From positions 116,382-180,381 of the forward strand of contig CALAMO010000020.1 in the NCBI GenBank assembly GCA_937925855.1: 64,000 bases of DNA, given 5' to 3'. The notes beneath the pieces were generated by a model that worked only from the letters and a program-made list of their open reading frames with translations, was not told the origin of the DNA and made no database searches. The translations under genes were made by a program, and so were the position numbers. Numbering within the stretch: position 1 is the first letter of the stretch; every line of letters starts with the position of its first letter. The stretch is from an uncultured Thiotrichaceae bacterium. GTDB taxonomy: Bacteria > Pseudomonadota > Gammaproteobacteria > Thiotrichales > Thiotrichaceae. Shown piece by piece: positions 1 to 7,820 of this stretch.

Positions 1-116
1 ATATTGATGCGGATCGGTTGCTGGCGGCACCAGACTGTGGCTTGGGGTTTCTGAGTCGTGCCCAGTGCGCGCAAAAACTAACTAATCTGTGTCTGGCGGC
101 GCAGCGGGTGGGGTGA
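1..116 (+). CDS. C-terminus of a cobalamin-independent methionine synthase (MetE-like), partial
   Basis: The reading frame is open from base 3 to the TGA at 114-116 and runs off the left edge. The 37 visible residues end a MetE C-terminal-type domain: the segment APDCGLGFLSRAQ followed by a helix with KLTNL is the usual last turn of this (beta/alpha)8 barrel, and its Cys is normally a zinc ligand. The family transfers a methyl group from a folate to homocysteine. Only the tail is present, so I cannot tell full-length MetE from the short MetE-like paralogues. It lies 36 nt before copD and is probably unrelated to it. Confidence 0.6.
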   Translation, partial: IDADRLLAAPDCGLGFLSRAQCAQKLTNLCLAAQRVG

Positions 117-152
117 ATAATTAGCGTTATTACGCTGTGAAGGAATGGGCCG

Positions 153-1013
153 ATGTTTGTGTTAGCGGAACTTGTTTTTAAGCTGCTGATCTATCTAGGC
201 GTTGCTGCCGTAGTGGGGGGGGTGTTTATTGGTGTGCTGGCAAAAGGGCAGCTGGAATTAATACGGCTAATCAGGCGCTATATGTTGCTGGGTGCGCTAG
301 GCGCTTTATTGGCGGTGGTTGGTAACTTTTATGCACAGGTCGGCAACTTCGCTGAAAGTGGCTGGGGTGGCATGTTTGATACCCTATATATCGCTATGCT
401 GTGGGATTCACCCGTCGGACATAGCGTGCTGCTGAGCTCGGTTGCTCTGATTGCGCTCATCTTTATGCTGCTGCTAAACCGTCATACTCCTGCTGGACTG
501 TGCCTTATGTTTGGGCTGAGTGTGCTGCTGTCTGCCTCTTTTAGCCTGCTTGGGCATACGGCAGAATTAAATCTGCTGCTGCGCTGCTTGTTGAGCCTCC
601 ATGTGTTGCTTGCGCTGCTGTGGCTGGGGTCGTTGTATCCGCTGTGGCAGGCTTGTCGGCACGTCGATATTCCGGTGTTGCAAGGTTTGATGCATCGGTT
701 TGGGGTGGTTGCGTTTATTCTTGTCGCTGTCTTACTGGTGTGTGGTGTGATTTTGGCTTATCAGTTATTAGGCAGTGTAAACGCCGTCTTGAACACGCCG
801 TATGGCTTGCTGCTGCTGACGAAGGTCGGTTGGGTCGCGGTGATGTTGGGTTTTGCGGGTTGGCATAAATGGCGGCTCGTGCCACAGCTGACTGACCGGG
901 TGAGTGTTTTGCGTTTACAACGTTCTATCGTGCTGGAGAGTGGGGTTGGGGGGATTGTTTTGTGTGTTACCGTGCTGCTAACCACCTTAGTGGGGCCTGA
1001 TGTGCTGCATTAA
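153..1013 (+). CDS. copD: CopD-family copper resistance permease (copy 1)
   Basis: This is a 286-residue polytopic inner-membrane protein with about eight hydrophobic segments. It matches the CopD/YcnJ family, which is thought to move copper across the inner membrane with periplasmic CopC. It is clearly paralogous to the second CopD at 13253-14158: both begin with nearly the same MF(V/M)LxELVFKLL segment and share YAQVG(N/S)FAE and GWGGMFD motifs plus the C-terminal hydrophobic pattern. Conserved His residues in the middle (GHTAEL, LMHRFG) are possible copper ligands. The ATG is supported by AAGGA about 8 nt upstream. Unusually, no copC is adjacent; the nearest CopC domain is the fusion at 3799. 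Confidence 0.85.
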   Translation: MFVLAELVFKLLIYLGVAAVVGGVFIGVLAKGQLELIRLIRRYMLLGALGALLAVVGNFYAQVGNFAESGWGGMFDTLYIAMLWDSPVGHSVLLSSVALIALIFMLLLNRHTPAGLCLMFGLSVLLSASFSLLGHTAELNLLLRCLLSLHVLLALLWLGSLYPLWQACRHVDIPVLQGLMHRFGVVAFILVAVLLVCGVILAYQLLGSVNAVLNTPYGLLLLTKVGWVAVMLGFAGWHKWRLVPQLTDRVSVLRLQRSIVLESGVGGIVLCVTVLLTTLVGPDVLH

Positions 1014-1041
1014 AGTGGCTAAGGGGTAACAAACAGGTGTG

Positions 1042-1079
1042 TTGACTTCTAAATAAGAATATTAATATACTCTAATATT
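1042..1079 (+). promoter_or_regulatory. Promoter and AT-rich inverted-repeat operator of the persulfide operon
   Basis: TTGACT at 1042-1047 and TATACT at 1066-1071 are separated by 18 nt and resemble sigma-70 elements. A perfect 7-8-7 inverted repeat, AATATTA (1058-1064) and TAATATT (1073-1079), straddles the -10, so a bound repressor would block RNA polymerase. ArsR-family BigR/SqrR repressors are known to use AT-rich palindromes ahead of blh and YeeE-type operons. I infer such a regulator, but no bigR gene is in the window. Confidence 0.6.
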
Positions 1080-1108
1080 AAGATTCACATTTAAGTGGAG
1101 GCAATGTC

Positions 1109-1831
1109 ATGCCACTCAAGCAATTTCTTGATCCAGAGACCGCTACCCTCAGCTACCTTCTACTGGATGAAAGCACCGGGGAAGCGGTGCTGATCGACCC
1201 GGTGTTAGGCCAAGAAGAACAGTATCTGTCTGCGCTTGATGAGCTGAATGCGCGGCTGCTGTATATCGCGGAAACTCATGTTCATGCGGATCATGTCACT
1301 GGTGCAAACATCGTACGCGAAGCGACGGGCTGTCAGTTTGTCGCAGGCATAGGCACGGGTATTCACTGTGCTGATCGGCTGCTGGCTGACGGCGATGTTA
1401 TTTATTTCGGGGCGGAGGTCTTACGCGCGCTGCCAACGCCGGGCCATACGAGTGGCTGCACCACCTATCAGTGGCGTGACCGCTTGTTTACCGGTGATAC
1501 GCTGCTGATTGGTGGCTGCGGGCGCACTGATTTTCAACAGGGTGATGCGGGCTGTTTGTATGACAGTTTGCAGCGCTTGCTGGCCTTCCCCGATGAGTAT
1601 CTGGTGTATCCGGCGCACGATTATAAGCAGCACCGAGTCAGTAGCATCGGTCAGGAGAAACTGACTAATCCACGGATTAAAGGCTTATCTCGGCCACAGT
1701 TTATTGCCTTAATGAACGGCTTGAAACTGGCCAATCCCGCCAAGATTGATACTGCGGTACCCGCTAATATGGCCTGCGGTCATTATGCTGGGGTTAGCGC
1801 TGACACTCGCGCTGTGGCGCATAACGCCTGA
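1109..1831 (+). CDS. ETHE1/Blh-type persulfide dioxygenase
   Basis: This 240-residue metallo-beta-lactamase-fold protein is of the ETHE1/Blh type, which oxidises glutathione persulfide to sulfite and glutathione. Visible motifs are THVHADH near residue 56 (iron ligands), PTPGHTSG near 111, TGDTLLIGGCGRTDFQ near 128 and YPAHDY near 172. This His/Asp pattern and the GRTDFQ signature separate persulfide dioxygenases from glyoxalase II. GGAG sits just upstream of the ATG. Two YeeE/YedE permease genes follow within 20 nt, giving the known arrangement for sulfane-sulfur detoxification. Expression is probably repressed through the palindrome at 1058-1079 until persulfides accumulate. The rhodanese domain sometimes fused to Blh is absent. 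Confidence 0.85.
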   Translation: MPLKQFLDPETATLSYLLLDESTGEAVLIDPVLGQEEQYLSALDELNARLLYIAETHVHADHVTGANIVREATGCQFVAGIGTGIHCADRLLADGDVIYFGAEVLRALPTPGHTSGCTTYQWRDRLFTGDTLLIGGCGRTDFQQGDAGCLYDSLQRLLAFPDEYLVYPAHDYKQHRVSSIGQEKLTNPRIKGLSRPQFIALMNGLKLANPAKIDTAVPANMACGHYAGVSADTRAVAHNA

Positions 1832-1849
1832 TTCGCTGGAGAACAAAAA

Positions 1850-2269
1850 ATGCTTATGGATGTTCATGCTCTGCCGTCGCTGCTGGGTGGTGCGCTGATT
1901 GGCAGCGCTGCTGTGATCTTGATGCTTACGCTGGGGCGTATTGCCGGTGTCAGTGGTATTACCGCGACGCTATTAAGTGGATCTGTCGATCGTCAACAGC
2001 TGTGGCGACTTGCATTTATCCTCGGCTTGATTACTGGGCCGCTGCTGTACAGCCTATTGGGTGGGGCAATACCCGCGATTACGCTAACCCCAGACCTATT
2101 CTATCTAGTGGTGGGTGGCCTGTTGGTTGGCTTCGGTTCGAGCCTTGGCTCTGGCTGTGCGAGTGGTCATGGGGTTTGTGGTTTAGCCCGTCTTTCTCTG
2201 CGCTCAATCATTGCGACCCTGCTGTTTGTGCTGACCGCCATGCTGACGGTGTATTTCACCGGGAAATGA
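1850..2269 (+). CDS. YeeE/YedE-family permease, first half (PmpA-like)
   Basis: This 139-residue membrane protein has about four transmembrane helices and belongs to the DUF395/YeeE-YedE sulfur transport family. The segment LGSGCASGHGVCGLARLS carries the conserved Cys pair used in thiosulfate/sulfur uptake through persulfide relay. It starts 18 nt after the dioxygenase and ends 9 nt before a second half-size family member, matching the PmpA/PmpB pairs found beside BigR-regulated blh genes. GGAG precedes the ATG. I infer transport of a sulfur compound across the inner membrane; direction and substrate cannot be read from sequence. Confidence 0.8.
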   Translation: MLMDVHALPSLLGGALIGSAAVILMLTLGRIAGVSGITATLLSGSVDRQQLWRLAFILGLITGPLLYSLLGGAIPAITLTPDLFYLVVGGLLVGFGSSLGSGCASGHGVCGLARLSLRSIIATLLFVLTAMLTVYFTGK

Positions 2270-2278
2270 GGACCTATC

Positions 2279-2725
2279 ATGCTTAAAATAGTTTCAGCTT
2301 TTGTGGCTGGCGTTATCTTTTCAATCGGTCTCACCGTATCGGGTATGACTGACCCGGCGAATGTGATTGGCTTTCTGGATGTAAGCGGCGACTGGAATCC
2401 GGGTTTGATGCTGGTATTAGCGGCTGCGGTGATTGTGACGGGGCTGGGGTATCGGCTGGTTTGGCGGCGCAGCGCACCTTTACTGGATACTGCCTTTCAC
2501 GTACCGACCAATCGCATTATTGATGGGCGTTTATTGACGGGTGCCGCTATTTTTGGGATAGGTTGGGGATTGGTAGGCCTGTGTCCTGGCCCGGCTTTCA
2601 GCGCAATGACGGGGGGTGAAAGCGGCGTCTTGGTCTTCAGCGCAGCAATGCTGGGCGGCATGCTATTACAACGGGTGATCCGCGACTTTTTGGAGCAGCA
2701 GAGCCAGCGTATCACATCGGCCTGA
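2279..2725 (+). CDS. YeeE/YedE-family permease, second half (PmpB-like)
   Basis: This 148-residue polytopic membrane protein is the partner of the preceding gene. It has the family N-terminus (GVIFSIGLTVSGMTDPANV) and a single conserved Cys in GLVGLCPGPA. Together the two half-size subunits probably form the equivalent of one full-length YeeE channel. The start lies 9 nt after the previous stop with AGGA close upstream, so the genes are likely translationally coupled. It ends the persulfide operon; the next gene has its own promoter-like sequence. Confidence 0.8.
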   Translation: MLKIVSAFVAGVIFSIGLTVSGMTDPANVIGFLDVSGDWNPGLMLVLAAAVIVTGLGYRLVWRRSAPLLDTAFHVPTNRIIDGRLLTGAAIFGIGWGLVGLCPGPAFSAMTGGESGVLVFSAAMLGGMLLQRVIRDFLEQQSQRITSA

Positions 2726-2814
2726 ACGTGGATTCTCTGAGAAGTCGGTGCTGGCTGGGCAAGCATGAATTTATCGTAATGGTATCGATACGGTTGCGCG
2801 CCTATACTATGTGT

Positions 2815-3156
2815 ATGAAATTTGTCCTGTTCATTGGCATCAGCTTACTGGTGAATATGTTCCATGCTACGGCCATGCCTGTGAGCATGATCGATCATAT
2901 GCCGTTGGAAGTGGCTACCGATGCGGCGCAGCCTATCGATAGGCACCATGCGCACATGACAGCCGATGACCTGAAATCAAACAATCACTGTCCTGATAAC
3001 AATAGCCCTTGTTGTCTTGTACTCGCATTGCCTCCCTCCTCATCGCCCCCGTCGCCTGATTTCTCTGGTCAGGAGCGATACCTCTCATTTTCTCCGCGCC
3101 ATGCCAAGCGCACCCGGGTTGCGCCCTTCCGGCCTCCAAAGTTTTATCTGAGTTAA
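2815..3156 (+). CDS. Small exported His-rich protein, CopL-like
   Basis: The product has 113 residues from the ATG at 2815 (an in-frame ATG is at 2809). It has a hydrophobic N-terminal signal (KFVLFIGISLLVNMF), then many His, Met and acidic residues (MPVSMIDHMP, HHAHM), a short Cys stretch (NNSPCC) and a conserved-looking tail RPPKFYLS. A second protein at 7406 has the same plan and tail (RPPRFS). This plan recalls CopL, the copper-responsive peptide encoded ahead of copAB in xanthomonads; that assignment is inference. A TATACT hexamer at 2803-2808 ends just before the start, so the mRNA may be nearly leaderless or the true start may be downstream. Confidence 0.5.
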   Translation: MKFVLFIGISLLVNMFHATAMPVSMIDHMPLEVATDAAQPIDRHHAHMTADDLKSNNHCPDNNSPCCLVLALPPSSSPPSPDFSGQERYLSFSPRHAKRTRVAPFRPPKFYLS

Positions 3157-3218
3157 ACAAGATAAAACGTAGCTGCGTGGCGTTTTGCCACACACTTTAG
3201 AAATTTGGAGAACATCAT

Positions 3219-3710
3219 ATGAACATGACTCATTACATGGAGTTGCTGGCGGTTAACCAACCCTGGAATTTAATTATTTTTATGGGCATTCCAATCGTCC
3301 TGGCGGAAACTTTGGCGATTACTGAGCTGTATATTTTATTTACCCGCAAGTTCGATGGTTTGGTGGGAAAGATCAATCGTTATTCTGGTCTTATTGTCGG
3401 CATTTACTTCGTGGGCATTATTATCTACATCGTCACTCAGGCAATTATACCGATTACGATGGCCGGTGAATGGCGCACCATTATTGACGTGATTGCTGTG
3501 TTGACTTACGTGATTGGTGGTTTGCCCTTGGTGTGGATTGCGCTGCAAGAACTGGGAATAGTCGATAAACACCGGGATCGTGAAGGTAAGTTGATGGTAC
3601 ATGCTACTTGTATCGCAATCTTCCTGATTTTTGGTCATATTGCAATGATCTTTGGCATGCTTGATCCTTCTATACTTGGGCATGAAGGCATGGCGGGAAT
3701 GAAGCACTAA
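3219..3710 (+). CDS. Small polytopic membrane protein (permease-like, DUF6803-type)
   Basis: This 163-residue protein has four strongly hydrophobic helices and a Met/His-rich C-terminal tail (LGHEGMAGMKH). I recognise the N-terminus (MNMTHYMELLAVNQPWNL) as a small, uncharacterised membrane family often annotated as permease, found with copper genes. The function is unknown. The tail may bind copper, and the gene sits between a His-rich exported protein and a CopC fusion, so a role in copper handling in the inner membrane is reasonable. GGAG lies about 9 nt before the start. A hairpin at 3737-3762 follows the stop. Confidence 0.65.
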   Translation: MNMTHYMELLAVNQPWNLIIFMGIPIVLAETLAITELYILFTRKFDGLVGKINRYSGLIVGIYFVGIIIYIVTQAIIPITMAGEWRTIIDVIAVLTYVIGGLPLVWIALQELGIVDKHRDREGKLMVHATCIAIFLIFGHIAMIFGMLDPSILGHEGMAGMKH

Positions 3711-3736
3711 ACGTGATCGTTTAGACCTTTAGAACG

Positions 3737-3762
3737 CGGCTATCACACACCTGTGGTAGCCG
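3737..3762 (+). terminator. Stem-loop after the small membrane protein gene
   Basis: A 10-bp stem (CGGCTATCAC / GTGGTAGCCG with one G-T pair) closes a 6-nt loop. Only a short TT follows, so it may be a weak terminator or an mRNA processing hairpin between 3219-3710 and the CopC-DUF411 gene. Confidence 0.4.
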
Positions 3763-3798
3763 TTATGGATTGGATTTAACTATAAAAAGAGCAGTATT

Positions 3799-4554
3799 AT
3801 GAAATTTTCTACCCGACTTTCACTCATCATTTTATGCCTGTTGCCGCTACAGGTATTCAGTCACAGCAAACTGCTGTCATCAGAGCCAGCGCACCAGGCT
3901 GAGCTAACGGAACCTCCCAAACAGATCGTGCTCACCTTTAACCAGAAGGCGCGCTTAATGAAGTTGGCGCTGGCGAATGCGGCGCAGGAAGCACTGGATA
4001 TTGGCTTCAAGCCGTCATCGACCCGAGCGGATACGTTTACGGTTGCCTTACCGGCCTTAGCTGCGGGCACGTATCAGGCCAAATGGTCGGCTATGAGTGG
4101 GGATTCACACAAAATTCAAGGCGAGTTTAACTTTGTGGTGCAGGCGGTAAGCGCAGCGCTGCCGGTAGTAACGGTTTATAAAAGCGCGACCTGCGGCTGT
4201 TGTAAAGCCTGGGTGAGCCATCTGGAGCGTAATGGTTTTACCGTAGCGGCGCATGACGTGGGCAATATGTTGGAATATAAACAGCGGGCTAAACTGGGCG
4301 CGGGTATGGGTTCCTGTCACACCGCCTTCGTCGATGGCTACGCGGTGGAGGGGCATGTTCCGGCTAAAGACCTGAAGCGTATGTTGTTAGAAAAGCCGGA
4401 TATTTCCGGGTTGACCGTGCCGCGCATGCCCATGGGGTCGCCGGGGATGGAAATGCCGGGCCGTGAGTCTGATGCATTCCAGGTACTTGGCTACAAAGAG
4501 GGCGAAGTGGTTGGTGTGTTTAGTGATTATCCGGCGGGTTCGGTGTTCGAGTGA
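3799..4554 (+). CDS. CopC-DUF411 fusion, periplasmic copper protein
   Basis: The product has 251 residues in two domains. Residues 1-21 are a signal peptide ending at the His that begins mature CopC (HSKLLSSEP). Residues 22-115 are a CopC beta-barrel with the SGDSHK motif, whose Asp and His join the N-terminal His in binding Cu(II). Residues 118-251 are a DUF411 domain with a TCGCCK Cys cluster, GAGMGSCHT and the Met-rich PRMPMGSPGME. The DUF411 part is about 88% identical by eye to the free protein at 14388-14909. CopC normally occurs alone or fused to CopD, so this pairing is unusual. The stop overlaps the start of the following cytochrome (TGATG), indicating coupling. Confidence 0.85.
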   Translation: MKFSTRLSLIILCLLPLQVFSHSKLLSSEPAHQAELTEPPKQIVLTFNQKARLMKLALANAAQEALDIGFKPSSTRADTFTVALPALAAGTYQAKWSAMSGDSHKIQGEFNFVVQAVSAALPVVTVYKSATCGCCKAWVSHLERNGFTVAAHDVGNMLEYKQRAKLGAGMGSCHTAFVDGYAVEGHVPAKDLKRMLLEKPDISGLTVPRMPMGSPGMEMPGRESDAFQVLGYKEGEVVGVFSDYPAGSVFE

Positions 4555-4973
4555 TGGGCTGCCGAACGATTCCGGGGCTGTTCATGGCGTTATGGTTATT
4601 AACGGCTTGTACTGAGCAGGAACGTTGGTATACCGATGCTCAGGTAACCGCTGGCAAAGCGCTGTTTCAAACCAACTGCATGAGCTGTCACGGTGTTGCG
4701 GCGGCGGGGTTGGGCGATGACTGGGAACAGAAATTGCCCGGTTTTCCGGCTAAGCCACCCGCACTCAATGGTAGCGCGCACGCATGGCATCATCCAATGA
4801 AGGTATTGCTGTATACCATTGAAAACGGTGGCGCGGATATAGGCGGCAAGATGCCTGCGTTTGGTGACAGTCTGACGCAGGATGAGAAGTTAGCCATTAT
4901 TGCGTATTTCCAGAGCTTCTGGGACGAAGAAACGTATTCTATCTGGCAGGAAGTGGACGCACAAAACCAGTGA
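4554..4973 (+). CDS. Lipoprotein cytochrome c, mono-haem
   Basis: The 139-residue product from ATG 4554 overlaps the TGA of the CopC-DUF411 gene by one base; a GTG at 4551 is also possible. The N-terminal signal ends in a lipobox (LLTAC), so it is probably anchored in a membrane facing the periplasm. One haem site, CMSCHG, and a Met in GGKMPAFGDSL as likely distal ligand define a class I cytochrome c. HAWHHP, shared with the cytochrome at 20051, suggests a common family linked to copper clusters. It may accept electrons from periplasmic Cu(I) or thiol oxidation; this is inferred only from context. Confidence 0.8.
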   Translation: MGCRTIPGLFMALWLLTACTEQERWYTDAQVTAGKALFQTNCMSCHGVAAAGLGDDWEQKLPGFPAKPPALNGSAHAWHHPMKVLLYTIENGGADIGGKMPAFGDSLTQDEKLAIIAYFQSFWDEETYSIWQEVDAQNQ

Positions 4974-5130
4974 GCAAATCAATGGTCACGTTTGACGATA
5001 AACGTTTTCCAACCACCGACAGGCCTGACTTTGTTGCAGAGCCTGTCTTGCGATTGTTTCGTCCCCATCCGAAACATTGCGGCGGTAGTGGCAGACAGAA
5101 ACATAAGCATGCAGCTTGTACACAAGGTGA

Positions 5131-6081
5131 TTATAACGACCAGTTCAACCCTGTTTCCTTCTCTGAAATTTCCCACAATTTTGCGATAACCTCACTGTCA
5201 TAAGCAAAAGGTTCAAGTTTACATTCATCTACCGGGCCGCCAAAATTCAGGAATCCTGTTGGGCCATAATAAGCCCGCTGCTTTAGCTTATCTTCTGTGG
5301 CACACATAACTTCCGGGTAGGCTCCTTTTTCAGCGGATTGCACCAGGGGAGTCATCACCATCAAAGACCAGGCCATTCTTGTCATCAAGCCCGCTTTATC
5401 ATTGATCAAGGAGGTGTTAGATGAGCCGGGGTGGCACACATAAACTTCGACCGACTTATTGGCGGCTTTTATCCGGTTTTGTAATTCATAAGCAAACATC
5501 ATCTGAGCTAACTTACTCTGGCTGTATGCATGGTTAGCGTTGTAATCCTTATCCCAGTTCATATCATCAAACTTGATGGTTTTCAGCCCCATCTTATGGC
5601 CCTCACTGGCAACAACCACAACCCGCCCCTTTGATGCATCAATCCGCTCAAACAGCAATCCACACAACAGGAAATGACCGTAATGGTTGACACCCAGCTG
5701 GCTTTCAAAGCCGTCCACGGTTAGCTCCTGTGTAGCCACCTGTGCGATAGCAGCGTTGCAGATAAGCGCATCGATTTGAGGCACGGTCTCCAACACCTCT
5801 GCCGCCGCTGCCCGCACGGAATCCAGCACTGCCAGGTCCATACGCACGAAAGCCACATCCGCGTCATTCCCAAATTCCTGTTTAAGTTTTTCTATGGCGG
5901 CAGTCGATTTATCAGCGCTACGGTTCAACATAACGACTTTTGCGCCTTTGGACAGGAGTATGCGCGTTGCCTCAAATCCCGCACCGGCATTAGCACCGGT
6001 GATGACGTAGGTTTTGCCTGTAAGGGCGTTGAGTCGCTCCGGTGTCCAGCCCCTGGGGCCAAATGGTTTATGGGTGTTCAT
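5131..6081 (-). CDS. Short-chain dehydrogenase/reductase (retinol dehydrogenase-like)
   Basis: This 316-residue Rossmann-fold oxidoreductase has the cofactor motif TGANAGAG at residues 28-35, NAAIA in the central strand, and the catalytic pair YSQSK preceded by the Ser in VVASEGHK. The family reduces or oxidises carbonyl substrates with NAD(P)H; the substrate cannot be told. It is divergent from an AraC-type regulator at 6336, a common control arrangement. The start is supported by AAGGAG upstream, and a 17-nt palindrome (6101-6117) lies in the leader. It separates the two halves of the copper island and may be an insertion. Confidence 0.8.
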   Translation of the reverse strand: MNTHKPFGPRGWTPERLNALTGKTYVITGANAGAGFEATRILLSKGAKVVMLNRSADKSTAAIEKLKQEFGNDADVAFVRMDLAVLDSVRAAAAEVLETVPQIDALICNAAIAQVATQELTVDGFESQLGVNHYGHFLLCGLLFERIDASKGRVVVVASEGHKMGLKTIKFDDMNWDKDYNANHAYSQSKLAQMMFAYELQNRIKAANKSVEVYVCHPGSSNTSLINDKAGLMTRMAWSLMVMTPLVQSAEKGAYPEVMCATEDKLKQRAYYGPTGFLNFGGPVDECKLEPFAYDSEVIAKLWEISEKETGLNWSL

Positions 6082-6100
6082 TGTTCAAACTCCTTATTGT

Positions 6101-6117
6101 GTAAATCGAAGATTTAC
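6101..6117. repeat. Perfect leader palindrome, copy 1
   Basis: GTAAATC-GAA-GATTTAC is a 7-3-7 perfect inverted repeat about 20 nt upstream of the SDR start (minus strand), just ahead of its ribosome site. A second copy with compensatory base changes is at 14353-14369, also just ahead of a ribosome site. Confidence 0.6.
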
Positions 6118-6335
6118 ATGCCTGCGGGGTGTACGCCTTTCATGCGCGTTACTGTGTATGCATTTTGTCGTTTCGCTGGCAAATGTTTGTTTAACAGGGT
6201 TTAACATTCTGCCCGCTGCCATTTGAAATAACTATAGCTCTCAAATGTAAGTGTAACTAGGCGATATAGTCGCTAATACATGCCTATTTGTATCCCTTGA
6301 TTGAATTCAGTGTTTTGCAATGCTACTTTGCCTGC

Positions 6336-7229
6336 ATGAGTAAACAACAAATCAAACAGCTGATTGAAAACCAGCTCAGCGAAGATGGCATGGTGGAAAC
6401 CGGTGTGAACGGTGTGCAACTGTTTCGGGTTACCGACTCGATGCGCTGTGCCCCAGCGGTGTACGAACCCACGGTGATAGCGATTGTGAGCGGAGCTAAG
6501 GAAGCCATTTTAGACGGTAAGCGCTTTGTGTACGACAACAGTCAATACATGTGTTGCGCTATGTCGATGCCGGTTGAGGCGGGAACTCCGGCTGCGTCGC
6601 CGGATAACCCGCTTTTGGGCGCGTATATTTCCCTGGATACGCGCGTGATGACCGAACTGTCCATTGAAATAGAAAGTGCTGCTGGTGCCATCCATAGGCC
6701 CAAAGGCGGCCCGCTCCCGCAGGGTTTGGCGCTTGCCCGCTGGGATGACGCATTCACTGAAGCGCTGCTGCGACTGCTGCAATTAGTAGATAATCCGATG
6801 GATGCGGCGGTGCTTGGGAACAGTCGGTTACGGGAGGTGTATTACGCTATCCTGAAGGGAGATGCGGGGGATTCCGCACGGCGTGCATTTGGCGTGGGCA
6901 ATGAAATTGCGCGGGCCATTGGTTATTTGTCTTCCCGTTTAAATGAAGCCGTCAGTATCGAAGAATTAGCCGCACAGGTAAGCATGAGCCGGGCCGTTTT
7001 CCACCGTAAATTCAAGCAGGCCACCACGATGTCGCCCATCCAGTTTGTGAAGTCTATGCGGCTGAATAGTGCCGCCATGAAGATTGCCGGTGGCATGAAT
7101 GTGAACGAAGCGGCGATGGCCGTGGGTTATGTGAGTTCTTCCCAGTTCAGCCGGGAGTTTAAACGCATGTATGGAGAATCCCCCAGACAATGGAGTCGCT
7201 CCAGCCAGCTGCCCGACGGAATGAGGTGA
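6336..7229 (+). CDS. AraC-family transcriptional regulator
   Basis: The product has 297 residues from the ATG at 6336, where the family-typical N-terminus MSKQQIKQLIENQ begins. Residues 20-160 form an AraC_N-type sensor domain (EPTVIAIVSGAKEAILDG). The C-terminal 100 residues hold two helix-turn-helices: SIEELAAQVSMSRAVFHRKF and NVNEAAMAVGYVSSSQFSRE, with the closing FKRMYGESPRQW. Regulators of this subfamily usually activate an adjacent divergent oxidoreductase gene, here the SDR at 5131-6081. The longer frame from 6288 is less likely because its first 16 residues do not fit the family. Confidence 0.85.
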   Translation: MSKQQIKQLIENQLSEDGMVETGVNGVQLFRVTDSMRCAPAVYEPTVIAIVSGAKEAILDGKRFVYDNSQYMCCAMSMPVEAGTPAASPDNPLLGAYISLDTRVMTELSIEIESAAGAIHRPKGGPLPQGLALARWDDAFTEALLRLLQLVDNPMDAAVLGNSRLREVYYAILKGDAGDSARRAFGVGNEIARAIGYLSSRLNEAVSIEELAAQVSMSRAVFHRKFKQATTMSPIQFVKSMRLNSAAMKIAGGMNVNEAAMAVGYVSSSQFSREFKRMYGESPRQWSRSSQLPDGMR

Positions 7230-7333
7230 TAGGCAAATAAAACCCCTATTAATTAATGGGATGAAAGATTTTCATATGGCTGGCCTTTTAAGCTTTTAAT
7301 TCACATTTTTATTCTGATTTATCCAAATGATGC

Positions 7334-7364
7334 TTGACCTGACAGCAGTGTCAGGTCCTAAACT
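7334..7364 (+). promoter_or_regulatory. MerR/CueR-type promoter-operator upstream of the CopL-CopA cluster
   Basis: TTGACC (-35, 7334-7339) and TAAACT (-10, 7359-7364) are separated by 19 nt, the overlong spacer typical of promoters untwisted by MerR-family activators. Within it lies a perfect 9-4-9 inverted repeat, GACCTGACA / TGTCAGGTC (7336-7357). The half-site ACCTGA recurs in the promoter of the Cu+ ATPase at 17719. The MerR-family protein at 11956 is the obvious candidate activator. Confidence 0.75.
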
Positions 7365-7405
7365 GCTCATAAATTTCAACCATACTAATTGAATAACACT
7401 TCGAA

Positions 7406-7801
7406 ATGAGCCGTATTTTTCTCACCATCCTGATGATCTGGATATTCAGCGCTAACGCAATTGCGTCAGCAGTAGCTGCGTGTCCACACATGACCGCCCC
7501 TGTGGTGATGGATCAGAGTGACGATAATGCACATGCAGCGCATCAGCAGTCTGTAGCTGAAATGAACCAGATGGATCACAACAATACCAGTGATTGCGCT
7601 GACGGTTCATGTGGCACTGCGGCTTCAGGTGATTCTTCGCACGATTGTAGCAGCTGTGCTTCGCATTGCAGCGGCAGTGTGTTGCTAGCATTCCCGGCGT
7701 TTGAACCTGAATATGTCGCTAATCATTACGAATCGTATTTTCTCCCCTCTCTCCCCATCGCTGATAAGCAGCGTCTGTTAAGACCTCCGCGCTTTAGTTA
7801 A
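7406..7801 (+). CDS. CopL-like exported Cys/His-rich protein
   Basis: The 131-residue product has an N-terminal signal sequence (FLTILMIWIFSANAIASAVA). The mature region is rich in Cys, His and Met (HMTAPVVMDQ, CADGSCGT, DCSSCASHCSGS) and ends in LLRPPRFS, like the protein at 2815. It lies between a MerR-type copper promoter and the multicopper oxidase copA, the position copL occupies ahead of copAB in xanthomonads. I infer a copper-sensing leader or chaperone role. A long stem-loop (7821-7853) lies between it and copA. Confidence 0.55.
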   Translation: MSRIFLTILMIWIFSANAIASAVAACPHMTAPVVMDQSDDNAHAAHQQSVAEMNQMDHNNTSDCADGSCGTAASGDSSHDCSSCASHCSGSVLLAFPAFEPEYVANHYESYFLPSLPIADKQRLLRPPRFS

Positions 7802-7820
7802 TTCCCTCTGTTTAAGTATT

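Noticed and set aside
4970..5203. Short plus-strand frame after the lipoprotein cytochrome
   Set aside because: It overlaps the 3' end of the SDR gene, has no family resemblance and no clear translation signal.
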